From NCBI GenBank assembly GCA_011316305.1, contig SAUG01000061.1:186001-250000 (forward strand): a stretch of DNA of 64,000 nt, read 5' to 3'. This DNA is from Rusavskia elegans. Taxonomy: Eukaryota; Ascomycota; Lecanoromycetes; Teloschistales; Teloschistaceae. Shown here in pieces: positions 9,895-21,445 of this stretch (positions are counted from its first letter, which is position 1; each line of letters begins with the position of its first letter). Position numbers and translations under genes: made by a program. A model generated the notes under the pieces. That model was not told the DNA's origin, ran no database searches, and was given only the letters and a program-made list of their open reading frames with translations.

Positions 9895-12800
9895 ATGTTC
9901 GGCCAACAGCCAGGCGAATTCTATCGCTTGCGAGCCATGTCAAGCGGTAAGTGCAAACCGCCGACTCTACATGGAATCTTGGAGCATTGCTAAGTATTGT
10001 GTAGCCCCTGATGCAGATTTGCACCACGTTGTACCTCCTACTCCACAATTGCACCCTGATGGCAGTCAGGCCGTGGGCGAAGAGCCAAGCTCCACCGCTG
10101 CCACTACAACCGTTGTCCCCACACCAGAGGATCCGTCAACCTCCGAGATCGACGGGACCTGGGGCGAGCGAGATGTGGGCGGACCTGTCAACCACCGCAT
10201 GGCCATGGACGACTACGAGTCCATGAGGCGAGAGCTATCTCAACTCAGCCAGATCCAGTCGAAAGGATCCACCAAGACCGGCCGAATGGCCCTTTTCCCA
10301 TCTCACACGTCACAAAGCAGAAAGTCCAAGAGGTCGCAAACATCAGCTTCACTGCGGCGACCGCCTTCTTCGGAAAGCATCCAGGCCGAAGACCTCGAGG
10401 CTGGCGATGCAGAGGCCATGGCAGAAAAGGAAGAAGAATTCGAACTCGGCCGCTTCATCAAAGAGGGGCACTTTGAGAGACGGACTGAGGAGGGTCAATC
10501 TGCCAAGAAGGTCGGAGTCATCTTCAAGAATTTGACCGTCAAGGGTACGGGCGCAACGACAAGCTTCGCCAAAACATTGCCGGACGCCATCCTGGGTACC
10601 TTTGGACCTGATTTGTACCGCATCGTCTCGGGTTTCATCCCTGCACTCCAAAGGCACAACGCTGGCGTAACAAGAACACTGATCAATGGTTTTACTGGCG
10701 TTGTCCGGGATGGCGAGATGATGTTGGTTCTTGGGCGACCAGGATCCGGGTGTACATCCTTTCTCAAAGCTCTAGCAAACAAACGTTCCGAGTATGCTTC
10801 TGTTTCGGGCGACGTGACCTATGGCGGTATTTCAGCAGCAGAGCAGCACAAGCGCTACCGTGGTGAAGTCAACTACAACCCTGAAGATGACCAACATTTC
10901 CCGTCTTTGAACGTCTGGCAAACGTTGAAGTTCTCCCTTATGAACAAGACCAAGAAGCGACACCATTCGGAGATTGGTATCATCATCGAGGCGCTGCTCA
11001 AAATGTTCGGCATATCTCATACAAAAAAGACCTTGGTCGGGAATGAATACGTACGGGGCATTTCGGGAGGGGAGCGGAAGCGGGTGTCGATAGCTGAGAC
11101 CTTGGCTACCAAATCTACCGTCGTGTGTTGGGATAACTCAACGAGAGGGCTCGATGCGAGTACAGCGCTCGACTATGCGAACTCGCTTCGCATCATGACG
11201 GATGTGTGCGATCGTACGACTCTGGTGACGCTCTATCAAGCCGGCGAAGGCATCTATGAGCTCATGGATAAGGTCCTTGTCATCGATGAAGGTCGCATGA
11301 TGTACCAAGGTCCAGCCAGCGAAGCCAAGCAGTATTTCATTGACTTGGGATTTAACTGCCCACACCGTCAGACCACCGCTGATTTCTTGACGAGTGTGAC
11401 GGACCCGGCTCAACGACTCCTTCGGGATGGATATGAGCTTTCCGCTCCCAAGACGGCTGCCGATTTCGAGCATACCTTCAAGCAGAGTGAGGCCTACAAG
11501 AAAGTGTTGGCCAATGTGGCAGACTACGAAAGATATCTCCATCAAACCGGTCATGAAGATGCGCACCAATTCAAGCAGAGCGTCCAGGACCAAAAGTCGA
11601 AGACCGTGTCTGAGAAGTCCAGCTTCACTGTTAGCTTCTGGCGTCAGATACTGGCTTGTACTGCCCGCGAATTCTGGCTTGTCTGGGGCGACAAACCCAC
11701 GTTGTATACCAAGTTTTTTATCATCGTATCCAATGGTCTCATTGTTGGCAGCCTTTTCTACGACCAGCCGAATAGCACTGACGGCGCCTTTACTCGTGGC
11801 GGCGCGCTCTTCTTCTCAATCGTTTTCCTTGGATGGCTTCAATTGACAGAACTCATGAAGGCCGTCTCTGGGCGAGTAGTCATTGCCCGTCATAAAGACT
11901 ATGCCTTCTACCGGCCAAGCGCCGTATCGCTCGCTCGCGTTCTCGCCGACTTCCCCCTAATCCTTGTTCAAGTCATCATCTTCGGAGTCATCATGTACTT
12001 CATGACCAACCTTGATGTTGACGTATCGAAATTCTTCATCTACGAGCTCTTTGTGTACATTACGGTTTGTAAAGATCCCTGGCTTATATTATTTGTGATT
12101 CTGACAATGATCCAGACGATATGTATCACGGCCCTGTATCGGTTTTTCGCCGCCCTTTCACCTACGATTGACGATGCAGTGAGGTTCTCCGGGACGGCTC
12201 TGAATCTTCTCATTATCTACACGGGATACGTCATCGTGAAACCGCAGCTTCTAGGAGAAAAGATCTGGTTCGGTTGGCTGTACCATGTTAATCCCATTTC
12301 CTACGCGTTCGAAGCCGTCTTGACCAACGAATTTGCTGGTCGCGTGATGAAATGTGCCCCATCCCAACTAATACCGCAAGGACCTGGCATTGGATCACCA
12401 TACCAAGGTTGTGCACTAAGCGGAGCCCAGCGTGGTGCAACTAGCGTGACGGGCGAAGAGTATCTCGGTACGACCTATGAATAGTAAGTCGAATCTTGGT
12501 CCAGGCTGCTATCATGTTAACGGCTCTAGCACTCGCTCCCATTTGTGGCGCAACTTTGGGGTTGTCATTGCTTTTACCGTGCTATACATCCTCGTCACTG
12601 TCATCGGTGCCGAACTGTTCCAATTCGACCGTGGTGGAGGAGGTGCTACTACCTTCAAGAAGAGTGCTAAAAAACACAATACCTCTGGATCCAAGGTTGC
12701 CGATGCGGAGAAAGGAGGTGACTCCGGTGACAGTAGCGCATCTAGTGGTCAGTTGAGCAACGAGAAGGAAGAAAAGGTCGTCCCTCAAACAGCGCAGGGC

Positions 12801-14813
12801 GACGAGATCTTCACCTGGACCGATGTCGAGTACAGTGTACCCTATGAAGGCTCGCAATTGAAATTGCTGCACCAGGTTCATGGGTATGCCAAACCTGGAG
12901 TTATGATCGCTCTGATGGGTGCTTCGGGCGCTGGCAAGACCACTCTATTGAACACCCTGAGTCAGCGTCAGACGGTAGGAGTCGTCTCTGGCGACATGCT
13001 GGTCGACGGTAAGCCCTTGGGAAAGGAGTTTCAGCGCATCACCGGGTTCGTGGAGCAGCAAGATATCCACGACGGAACGGCTACCATAAGAGAAGCGATC
13101 GAATTCTCAGCTATCCTACGCCAAGAGCGCCACATCTCTACCGCCGACAAGATGGCCTATGTCGAAGAAATTATTGAATTACTGGAGCTGGGCGAGCTTC
13201 AAGATGCCCTCATCTCTTCCCTGGGTGTGGAGCAGAGGAAGCGAGTGACAATCGGGGTGGAACTTGCAGCCAAACCATCTCTTCTCTTCCTTGACGAACC
13301 AACCTCAGGACTGGACAGTCAATCGGCATACTCGGTCATCCGTTTCCTTCGCAAGTTGGCTCATGCTGGTCATGGCTTGATCTGCACGATCCACCAGCCC
13401 TCTTCGCTTCTGATCCAACAATTCGACATGATCCTGGCCCTAAACCCGGAGGGCAATACCTTCTACTTCGGACCCGTGGGTGATAATGGCGCAGCAGTGA
13501 ACAGCTACTTCTCTCAAAGAGGCGTGGTATGTCCATCAGAGAAGAACATCGCCGAGTTCATCCTCGAAACCGCCATCAAAGGGGGCAAGCGCTCCGACGG
13601 TAAACGTCTGGACTGGACCAAGGAGTGGCGAGAGTCCCAAGAGAAGAAAGATCTTCTTACAGAGATTAATCGCATCAAGTCTGAACGATCCAAACTCCCA
13701 GCTAAGGAAACAACCCAATACGAATATGCCTCCCCTGTATGGCTCCAAACCACCTCTCTCACCACGCGCATGTTCACCCAACACTGGCGCGACCCCTCCT
13801 ACTACTACGGCAAACTCTTTGTCGCCGTCATCACCGGTATTTTCAACGGCTTTACCTTCTACGCCCTTGGTAACACCGTCCTCGACCTCCAAAACCGCAT
13901 GTTCACTGTCTTCCTCATCGTCCTCATCCCACCCACCGTCGTCAACGCCGTCGTGCCCAAATTCTACCAAAACCTGGCACTCTGGATGGCACGCGAAAAC
14001 CCAAGTCGCATATACAACTGGTTCGCCTTCTGCACCGCCTCGGTCGTCACCGAGATCCCCATCTCCATCCTCAGCGCCCTGGTCTACTGGCTCCTCTGGT
14101 ACTACCCTACGGGACTTCCCCGGGATTCCTCCACAGCCGGCTATACATTCTTCATGACGATGTTATTCTTCCTCTTCCAAGCCAGCTGGGGTCAATGGAT
14201 CTGCGCCTTCGCCCCCTCCTTCACCGTCATCTCCAACGTCCTCCCGTTCTTCTTCGTCATGTTCTCCATCTTCAACGGCGTCGTCAGGCCCTATAGCCAG
14301 CTCGACGTCTTCTGGAAATACTGGATTTATTATCTCAATCCGAGTACATATTGGATCGGAGGCCTTATGGCCGCTACGCTGCCGACTGTTCAAGTCCAGT
14401 GTGCCCCGCAGGAAGCCGCGTACTTCGATCCTCCGCCAGGCCAGACGTGCAGCCAGTATGCCGGCAATTTCGTCACGCAAGCCGCGAGGGGGTACCTCCT
14501 GAACCCAGATGCAACAACTGAGTGTGGATATTGCCCCTACAGGACAGGCGTGGAATACATGGCCACCCTGAACGTCGTACCGAGCGATAAATGGAAATAT
14601 GCGGCAATTTTCCTGGCATTCTGCATCAGCAACTGGGCGCTTGTTTATTTCTTTATCTGGACTGTGAGAGTCAAGGGGTGGAGCTTTGGGTTCGGGTATT
14701 TGTTTGGGGGATTGGGGAGGGGAGTTGAGGTTGTGAAGGGGGGTGTGAAGAAGATGGTTGGTGGCAGTAAGGGGAAGAAGAGGGGTGATGGAGGTGAGAA
14801 AGAGACTGGATGA
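9895..14813 (+). CDS. PDR-type (ABCG) full-size ABC transporter
   Basis: Model exons are 9895-9946, 10005-12064, 12116-12483 and 12530-14813, giving 1587 residues in NBD-TMD-NBD-TMD order. It should export drugs, toxins or lipids at the plasma membrane. NBD1 has the degenerate fungal Walker A (GRPGSGCTS, ~261, Cys for Lys), the signature SGGERKR (~371) and WDNSTRGLD in place of Walker B (~393). NBD2 is canonical: GASGAGKTT (~959), VEQRKRVTIG (~1060), FLDEPTSGLDS (~1079). TMD1 is about 565-820 and TMD2 about 1230-1545. The first intron (58 nt, GTAAGT) gives an alternative start at ATG 9937. The second (51 nt) has no stop and keeps frame; removal yields the expected VYITTICITALYRFF. The third (46 nt) restores SHLWRNFG, a conserved PDR stretch. 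The acidic N-terminal extension (~200 residues) is long for the family. The C-terminus is basic and Gly-rich. Confidence 0.92.
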
Positions 14814-15924
14814 GAGATGAGATGAGATGTTAGATGATCAAAGTCCATGTTTTGATATAAAGGATAAGTTGATGGAAGGCAATTTCTGGGCAAATGCATA
14901 GCGGTGATACCCCAGGGCATGCATGCATAGCAAGTACGAAATGAAATAGAGAGAAATAGAATAGACGAGGAGATGTAATAATTACAGCACTCCTTCATCA
15001 GGGCAATATGACTTTGGTATACAACATATATATTGTATTGACGAAATCAAACTCCGCATGGTCTATCACCCCTTTCCTATAGTTGAGCAAATATCACCAC
15101 GAAATATAAGCCCGATGAATTTCAAGCATCAAACCCAAATAACTGCTTCCATCAATCGATTGTACACATCAATAAAATACAATTCATCGAAGCCGATAGC
15201 ATCCAGATGAATGATGAAACCCATACATACAACAAACCTCTCTAGACGCTACAAGTCCAAAAATCCCTCCAACCATGCAGCCCAAACCTTGAAACCAAAT
15301 ACCCTACCACATACACGAATCCATCTCATTTCCCCCTTCCCCCCCAACAAAAAAGAAAAAGAAAAAAAAAGAAATCACAAATACGAAACGACGGAAGCAC
15401 GCTCAAAACACGAGCTTCGAAACTCTCAAGCTCTCCCTTCCCACCCCCTCCCTCCTCACTCACACAGTAGATGGGTAGCTCCAATCCCAACCCCCATACT
15501 AAAAATAGCCCTCGTCCACCGACTCATCTATCTATCCCCTTTGCCTGCGACGGTAGAAAGACAGTCGTCGCCCGGACTGATTACCCTTCTTGCGTTATTC
15601 ACTACCTTTTTTAAGCAGGATAATCCAGCACTCTTAGGGCTACGTCTATGCTGTTCGGCTTAGCGTTGGTGTAGGCAGGGATCCGATACCAAATCAGATA
15701 CGGAATGTATGAGATGACAGAAGTGTCTGATTGGGGTTTCTTCGTAGCGAGGCGGTGAATAGGAGTGGAGAGGAGGGGAGACTTTAGCGGGCGATGGGAT
15801 AAAACCATACCTATATTAACTCCGTATGATTCGCGCAATTGACATATCTCCCTATCTTGCAGGAGGGTTTTCGTCTTGAGATAGCTCCCACTCCACTATC
15901 TCCCCGCTCTTTGGCATAAATGCT
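14814..15924. other. Intergenic, no gene seen
   Basis: This is a 1.1-kb gap between the ends of two convergent genes, AT-rich with pyrimidine/purine tracts (a poly-A/G run near 15350-15375). The frames at 15211-15663 and 14645-14998 are compositionally biased and have no domain features. It probably holds the 3' UTRs of both neighbours. Confidence 0.5.
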
Positions 15925-17537
15925 TTAAAAATTGATGATAGAATCATGCTCATGCTCATCACCACCCTCATCCAACTCCTCCCTCAGAATCTTCACTTGC
16001 TCTTTCATCTCCCGCCATAGGATATAGCGATCTAAATCTTTATCCTGATCGCCTGTATCCCATCGTCCCTCCCAGGGGATGGATGCGTCGACCTTCGCAC
16101 ATGCAGACCTTTGCGAGCACTCCTGCTCGTCGGCCGCGATGGCCAACAAACTGGCCACGAACGCCTCTTGGATGTAGGCGAAGCTGAAACCGGCGGTGAT
16201 GGATGCGATGGCTTTGCATAGGACGGAGGGGAATTCGATTTCTGGGTCCTCGTGTTCATCACCACCTGTCCTGCCATCTACGCTCTTTTTCTTTTTCCCA
16301 TCATCATCAGCGCCCAATTTCCTGCGCCAAAATTCGCAATACAAGATCCTCTCGTCCGTTCCGGGCAAGCCAAAGAAGAATTTCCGATCGAATCTGCTCG
16401 GGCGTTTCCTAATGCCCGGGTCCAAACGTTCGAGATGGTTTGTGGATCCGACCATCAGGATCCCGTCGTTGGATTCCAATCCGTCGACTTCGTTTAGGAA
16501 GTAACTGCGGACGTTATCCGTGACAAGGGAATCCAGATCTTCGAAAACGAGGAGGCAGGGGGCTTGAGTGCGGGCTTGGCGGAAGATGGACTGGATGCTG
16601 TATTCCGGGCCGCCGTAGGAGGAGAGGGAGCGGACGTAGAGGGTTGGAATGGGGGAGGGGGAGTGGAGGGAGAGGGTATGCATCATCGCTTTTATGGAGA
16701 TTGTTTTACCGTTGCCTGGGTACAGATGTTGTTAGTGAAATCTGCAGCTTGAATCAAGTACAATGAAGCTTGGATGTGAGAATGGAAAAGACGAGACTTA
16801 CCTGGCGGACCATAGTAAATGACCCCTCTCTTCCACGGTACTTTCAACCGCTTATACCGTTCCTCGCCCCCAAAGAACTTCTCCATCTCCCCCTTGATGC
16901 TCTTCTTCATCTTCTCGGCCAGTATAACGTCATCCCAGCTACTCTTCTGCACCTCCTGCCACAACTTGTGGTTCTTGGACCAATACCCATCATTGAAGAC
17001 CAGAATTTCGTCATGGAGTTCGTTCCAATAGGAGCAAGCGGCCAACAGGAGCGCGTCATTGGCGGAGGCAGAGGACCCAAGGATATAGGTGATTTCCTCA
17101 TCGTAGTCAACGTGTGTGCCGACGACGTTGTAGAGGATGTACTCGTATTCGCGCCAGGTGTAGATGTAGCGGCCGAACTTGACATTGTCGATGAGGAAGC
17201 CTGGGGAAGAGGAAACGCGAGCAGGGGGTGGGATGTAGCGGCGCCATTTCAAGTCGGTTGGAAGGGCAGTGGATTGGAAGTCTGGAGAAGTGGATGCGGG
17301 GCTTGCGGAGGCATGACCGGCGGCGGCGAAGCCGAGGAGGTTGGAGGAGTAGGTTGGGCTGATGGTCAGATGGAGATTAGGGTATTCCTTTCGCAAGGCG
17401 GAGTTGAGAACGACATTGGTGTTTGTGCGAGGAGCGGTGGAGTTGTCGTAGAAGGAGTTGTAGATGCGGTCGTCTCCTGCGCTTGAGGTGGGGCGGAAGG
17501 GGAAAGGGGCTGACGACGGATTGGGCTGGGTCCTCAT
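15925..17537 (-). CDS. BCS1-like AAA ATPase
   Basis: Exons on the minus strand are 17537-16802 and 16715-15925, giving 508 residues. The ATG at 17537 sits in a good CACCATGA context. The 86-nt intron (GTAAGT...CCCAG) falls inside the Walker A, so splicing is needed to form GPPGNGKT (~245). Walker B reads LLVFEDLDS (~302). The later STNHLERLDPGIRKRPSRFDRKF block carries sensor 1 and the arginine finger, as in the BCS1 clade. Mitochondrial Bcs1 has an N-terminal membrane helix; here the first ~130 residues are Ser/Pro-rich with no helix, so it is a soluble BCS1-like relative, many copies of which occur in fungi. The middle region (~130-240) resembles the BCS1 N-terminal domain. A Lys-rich insert (DDDGKKKKS) follows the AAA core. 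Client and location are unknown. Confidence 0.85.
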
Positions 17538-17918
17538 GGTGTCTACTTGTCCCAAGTATATAAGGTAGTTGGCAGATCGACGTACTGTGACGGATGTTTG
17601 CAGGACATGATACTACTGCTTATGTCGATTCTAATACATAGGAGCAGCTTGCCTCTTATATACCTTAGCAAGAGCTTCAAGAGCGCTAGAGCTGTTGGCG
17701 GCTGTTGCCTTCTTCGCCGGCAAGAACACAACTGAACACAGCCCCAATCCAGACCCTGAAATATTTTCATAGTACGGAGTAGTACCGGCACTTCGGCAGA
17801 CGGCATCTTCGGATATGGATGTAAAGATCCCCTGTCTGTTTCAAGACCCTCTGAAAAGTGCATAGACCGATAGCCACATAAGATACAGTTGCCCGAAGGT
17901 TAGAAGACAGGGAATCGA
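17538..17918. other. Intergenic between tandem minus-strand genes
   Basis: This 381-base gap holds the 3' UTR of the epimerase gene and the promoter of the BCS1-like gene. A TATATA stretch lies at 17558-17563, very close to the ATG. Nothing else is recognisable. Confidence 0.4.
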
Positions 17919-19137
17919 TCACTGGCCAACAATACTGAAGTCATACTGCGCAAATACGACCGCCGGCTCGGAGTCGACGGTGTATATTTGGTATTCATCT
18001 TGACCCCATTCGGGATGATTGATCCCGTCGATCCATTGCTGCGTTTCGATGACAACGCCTACACAGAGTAAGTCAGTACGACTGCGACAGGTCCATCTGA
18101 AGACACATACAGCCATATTTCTCCACGTAGGTTGTATTGCTAGCATGCTGCTGACTCTGCTTCACTGGCATCGTCCCGTTCGTATTATCACACGTGTAGA
18201 TCTGCAGACTTTGCTGGTCGGTATAGATATCCATCTGAATGCCTGTCGAATTGGAGCTCAGGGTCAACATGCTCAGATCGGTGGCTTCGGGGCCAGAATA
18301 GCGTGGTCGATCTAGGATGAATGCATTGTCGTAGCCTGTGCAATTGTATCCGCAGCCGTTGACCGCAGATTCGATATCACGGCCAATCTGCTTTGGAGAG
18401 GTGAAACCAAGGTAGGAGCTATTGTTGTCGCGGTTGACCGTACCGATGGCCCCGGTTGGGACTTCGATATTGTCGATTTGGATGTAACGAGCTGCGTACG
18501 GCATGTGCAGGGTGTGATTCAAGACGGTGGAGCCGGCAGTATCGACGAAAGCGCCGAGGTTCCAGTAGACGTGGTTTGCCAGCATGATCGGTGTGGGCTC
18601 ATCGAGGGGAATTGACACCAGGCGGGAGGTCCATCTTGGGCCGGCGGAGACGCTGTATGTGGCGTAGGTCATGACATTTCCTGGGAAACCCTCGAACGCC
18701 TGGTCGAGCAGGGAGAAGGTCACTGAAGATGCGTTGGCAGAGACTACGGTCCAGTTTCGCTGGTCATAGCCAATGTTGCCGCCGTGCAAGGTATCCTGGC
18801 CCATGTTGTCGTTCTGCGGAACATGCGAGTTCACGCCCTGCACGGTGAATGTACCGTTCTTGATGCGGTTGGCGTACCGGCCGACGACTGGACCAAGGTA
18901 GGTGTGGACAGTCTGATCATCGCGGACGAAATCGGAGGCGTCGTCATAACCTAGCACCACGTCTTGTGGGACACCGTTCCTGTCGTTGACATAGAGGTTG
19001 GTCAAACGAGCGCCGTAGGGAATGAAGGTTGCATTGATGCCTGGCGCGGAGATGGTGTACTTCTGCAACGGATCCGGGTTCTGGGCAGAGACGGCAAGTG
19101 ACAACATGGAGACGACGGAAGTAATGAAAAGTAACAT
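17919..19137 (-). CDS. Secreted aldose 1-epimerase (mutarotase)
   Basis: Exons are 19137-18111 and 18058-17919, giving 388 residues. The enzyme interconverts alpha and beta anomers of free sugars such as glucose and galactose. A signal peptide (MLLFITSVVSMLSLAVSAQ) and many Asn-X-Ser/Thr sites indicate secretion. Family motifs are present in order: PYGARLTNLYVNDRNG, YLGPVVGRYANRI (~85), TLHGG (~117, active-site His), ANHVYWNLG (~188, second catalytic His) and ETQQWIDGINHP. The catalytic Glu lies in that last motif and is encoded only by exon 2, so the 52-nt intron (GTATGT...GTGTAG, with a CTGAC branch) must be removed. The unspliced reading ends early at QSY and would lack the base. Family length is about 340-390, so it looks complete. 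It may support uptake of plant-derived sugars, which is inference. Confidence 0.9.
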
Positions 19138-19895
19138 GGCTGAATGACTTGAGAAGACTGGACGTGGTGCTCGTTATGCACAGAGGGAACAAGCAAGGAC
19201 GTGGTCCTGGCAGGGAGCAAGCTGGAGAATTCGGAAAGAACGAAGAAGATAAATGGAGCACAGGTACTTATCTGTAGTGCTTGGTCAGACCTCAGCTGGT
19301 TGACGCAGGTACTAGGTCCGAAGTGAAGTTGCCCCCTTCGGCGGGGTTCATTGATGGGAGAAGGAGCTACATGGCAGCAGAGGATGATGTAATTCACAAA
19401 CAAAGGAGCTCTGTGCAGCTACTCGAATGCTTCTAGCTTCACAACATAGTATGAGTGAGGCTTCTAGCATGTCAGTAGTTGCGGAGACAGTCAGCATAAG
19501 GTAGATGGAGGTGAAGCTGTCATGAGGACGGCAGAAGGGGAGCTGTCGTCTGTGTTGATTGCCGATGTGTGGGGAACCCTGACCATTCAGTTGTACTAGC
19601 CTTTTCTAGACGAAGAGGCTCAAGTATTGATGATGCGGAAAGCTTTGCGTGGGAAGGAGTTGTTCAGCATTGGAAGCAGCCTCTGACGTTCTTGTGAGAA
19701 CGCCAACTTGAAGACCAACCTGGAGGTAGCCAATCGTCAGGAATTCATCAAGGTACAGGGGTCTTGGAACTCATCTTGTTTCACTATAAAGCCTTCCAGT
19801 TTCCAGACCAGCAATGCATCAAATCATCGTATATACACGACCGACAGACTCCCGCTCTCATGCCAACAGCAATCCATTGAAATAGCAACGTAAGG
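19138..19895. other. Intergenic, promoter of epimerase gene
   Basis: A 758-base stretch without a gene. It holds the epimerase promoter (minus strand) and the 3' UTR of VMA6. A short frame at 19708-19893 lacks features. Confidence 0.4.
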
Positions 19896-21147
19896 CTAGA
19901 ACACACTGATATAGTTCCCAATCCGCTCCTTCTGGTTCTGCGCAATGCATTCCGCGATCCATGTTATATTCCGGATTTCCTGTTGGAAAAGGTTAGCCAT
20001 CCAACGAGCATCCAGCAAGGGGAGATACTGACTTGTTCTCGAAGCTTCACCCAGGCATAGATCACAGCATGCGTGAATTGCACCGTGAACGTCATTTTCG
20101 ACAGCTCCATTTCCTTCTGATAGAACATATCCTCCAAGCTCTTGCCATCACTACCGGCGCCGCCGCTCATATTCCCAGCCCCTGACCCACCCATACCCAT
20201 CTGCTCAAAGTACGACTTGTAGTCTGCATTGCCGCTCACGGCCAGTCCAACCCCTTCAACGTCATCGGCTCGGGAGAGCATGAGGGTGCCTTCTGGGTAC
20301 AAATTGCCAAATTCTGGGTACAGCTTCTTTCGATCTTGCTTGGAGAGTTCCGTCCCGAAAGAATTCAAGGTGATGTTGATGGCTCTCCTGTCTGCCTCGA
20401 AGGCCAATATCCCCGTCATGACCTCTGACGTCGGTGTTCCTCGGATCTCAGCATCTTCATTGACAAAGCGGTGGAAGTCTTCCAAGTAATTCTTGTACAG
20501 CGTATTCCGGACAATCTCAATGTTCAGCTCATCCAAATCCTGATGGCTCAACGATCCCTTGAAGTATGGTGCCAGTGGGGTCTCGATGAGGACAGAGTTG
20601 TAGAGCTCTTCGATGTTGGTCGCCACGCAAAGCACCGGCATTGTTTCGAACCAACCCAGTGGATGACATCTTTCGAGTAGTTCCCGAGTATCTCGTTCGT
20701 GCAGTGTGCCAGTAATGAGAAGAGCAACGTTATCGATCATGTATCCATACGTCAGATATTCCATGAACTTGGCCAGAGACCCTGTGGCTTGAGCTTGGAG
20801 ATATCGGAACTCTGCTACGAGTTTGTCGGTGGTTTTGTTGGCGAGGGAGGAAGTGGATGGATTTGGGGGAAGGGAGGCGAGGAAGTCGCCATAAGCGGGG
20901 GAGAGCTGAAGTTTGACATCTTGAGAGTTGTTAGTCTGCTGTCTGAGTTGCAATATAGAACTTGGACGGACCATCGATGGTTTCGCATTGGGTCAGGTTG
21001 TTGTAATTCTGGCCTGTCAGAAGGCTGTTCCTGTATCCTCGAACAATGCCTTCCAGGAAGCTGTGGTGGTCAGCTAAGCTACCATCAGCAAGAGTTAATG
21101 TGTAACAGAACATACCCGCCATTCACGTTGTAGAAAAGACCCTCCAT
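19896..21147 (-). CDS. VMA6: V-type proton ATPase subunit d (Vma6)
   Basis: Four exons on the minus strand: 21147-21116, 21060-20972, 20919-20033 and 19979-19896, giving 363 residues. The subunit sits on top of the membrane c-ring and links V0 to the central stalk of the vacuolar proton pump. The start MEGLFYNVNGGFLEGIVRGY and the end EIRNITWIAECIAQ...NYISVF are diagnostic. The core has FMEYLTYGYMIDNVALL, HPLGWFETMP and a central YPEGTLMLSRADDVE. Introns are 55, 52 and 53 nt; the second has a GTCCGT donor, the third GTCAGT, both less usual. A Gly-rich loop (MGMGGSGAGNMSGGAG) interrupts the region before FYQKEMELSKMTFTVQF, a common fungal variation. It is head to head with NOP58 across 298 bases. 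Confidence 0.95.
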
Positions 21148-21445
21148 AGCAGCAGTGTTATTGTGGAGAGTAAAGGTGCAGGCGGCGACCAGTCTCCTAG
21201 TGAAGACGTCGTTAAGCATTTGCTCGAGCCACTAGACTAGGCTTCAATGGGCATCACTAGCGATTTCGAGATTTCGATTCTCCAACCACAAATTCTGCGT
21301 CGAGCTTCAAAATTTGGGGAAGGCGCACCTCCCACAGCACGCTGCGTAACCACTCCAAAACTCCAACGCGACTTCCGAACGAGGATGGGGCTCTTCATAC
21401 TTCAGTCAGTCATGCATTTGAGAAACAATCTACCACCAAGCAACC
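21148..21445. promoter_or_regulatory. Bidirectional promoter, VMA6/NOP58
   Basis: 298 bases separate the divergent start codons of two core genes. No obvious TATA box is seen, as is common for housekeeping genes. Small frames inside it have no features. Confidence 0.55.

Noticed and set aside
9881..10004. In-frame N-terminus of the PDR transporter reading through to 9881
   Set aside because: A canonical GTAAGT...GTGTAG intron (9947-10004) gives a cleaner start with an ATG; the read-through starts from a non-ATG codon.
13336..14480. Acidic and Ser/Pro-rich antisense frames in the transporter
   Set aside because: They oppose conserved NBD2/TMD2 coding sequence.
9895..19137. Secondary-metabolite cluster (transporter, ATPase, epimerase)
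   Set aside because: No polyketide synthase, NRPS, terpene cyclase or pathway regulator is present.
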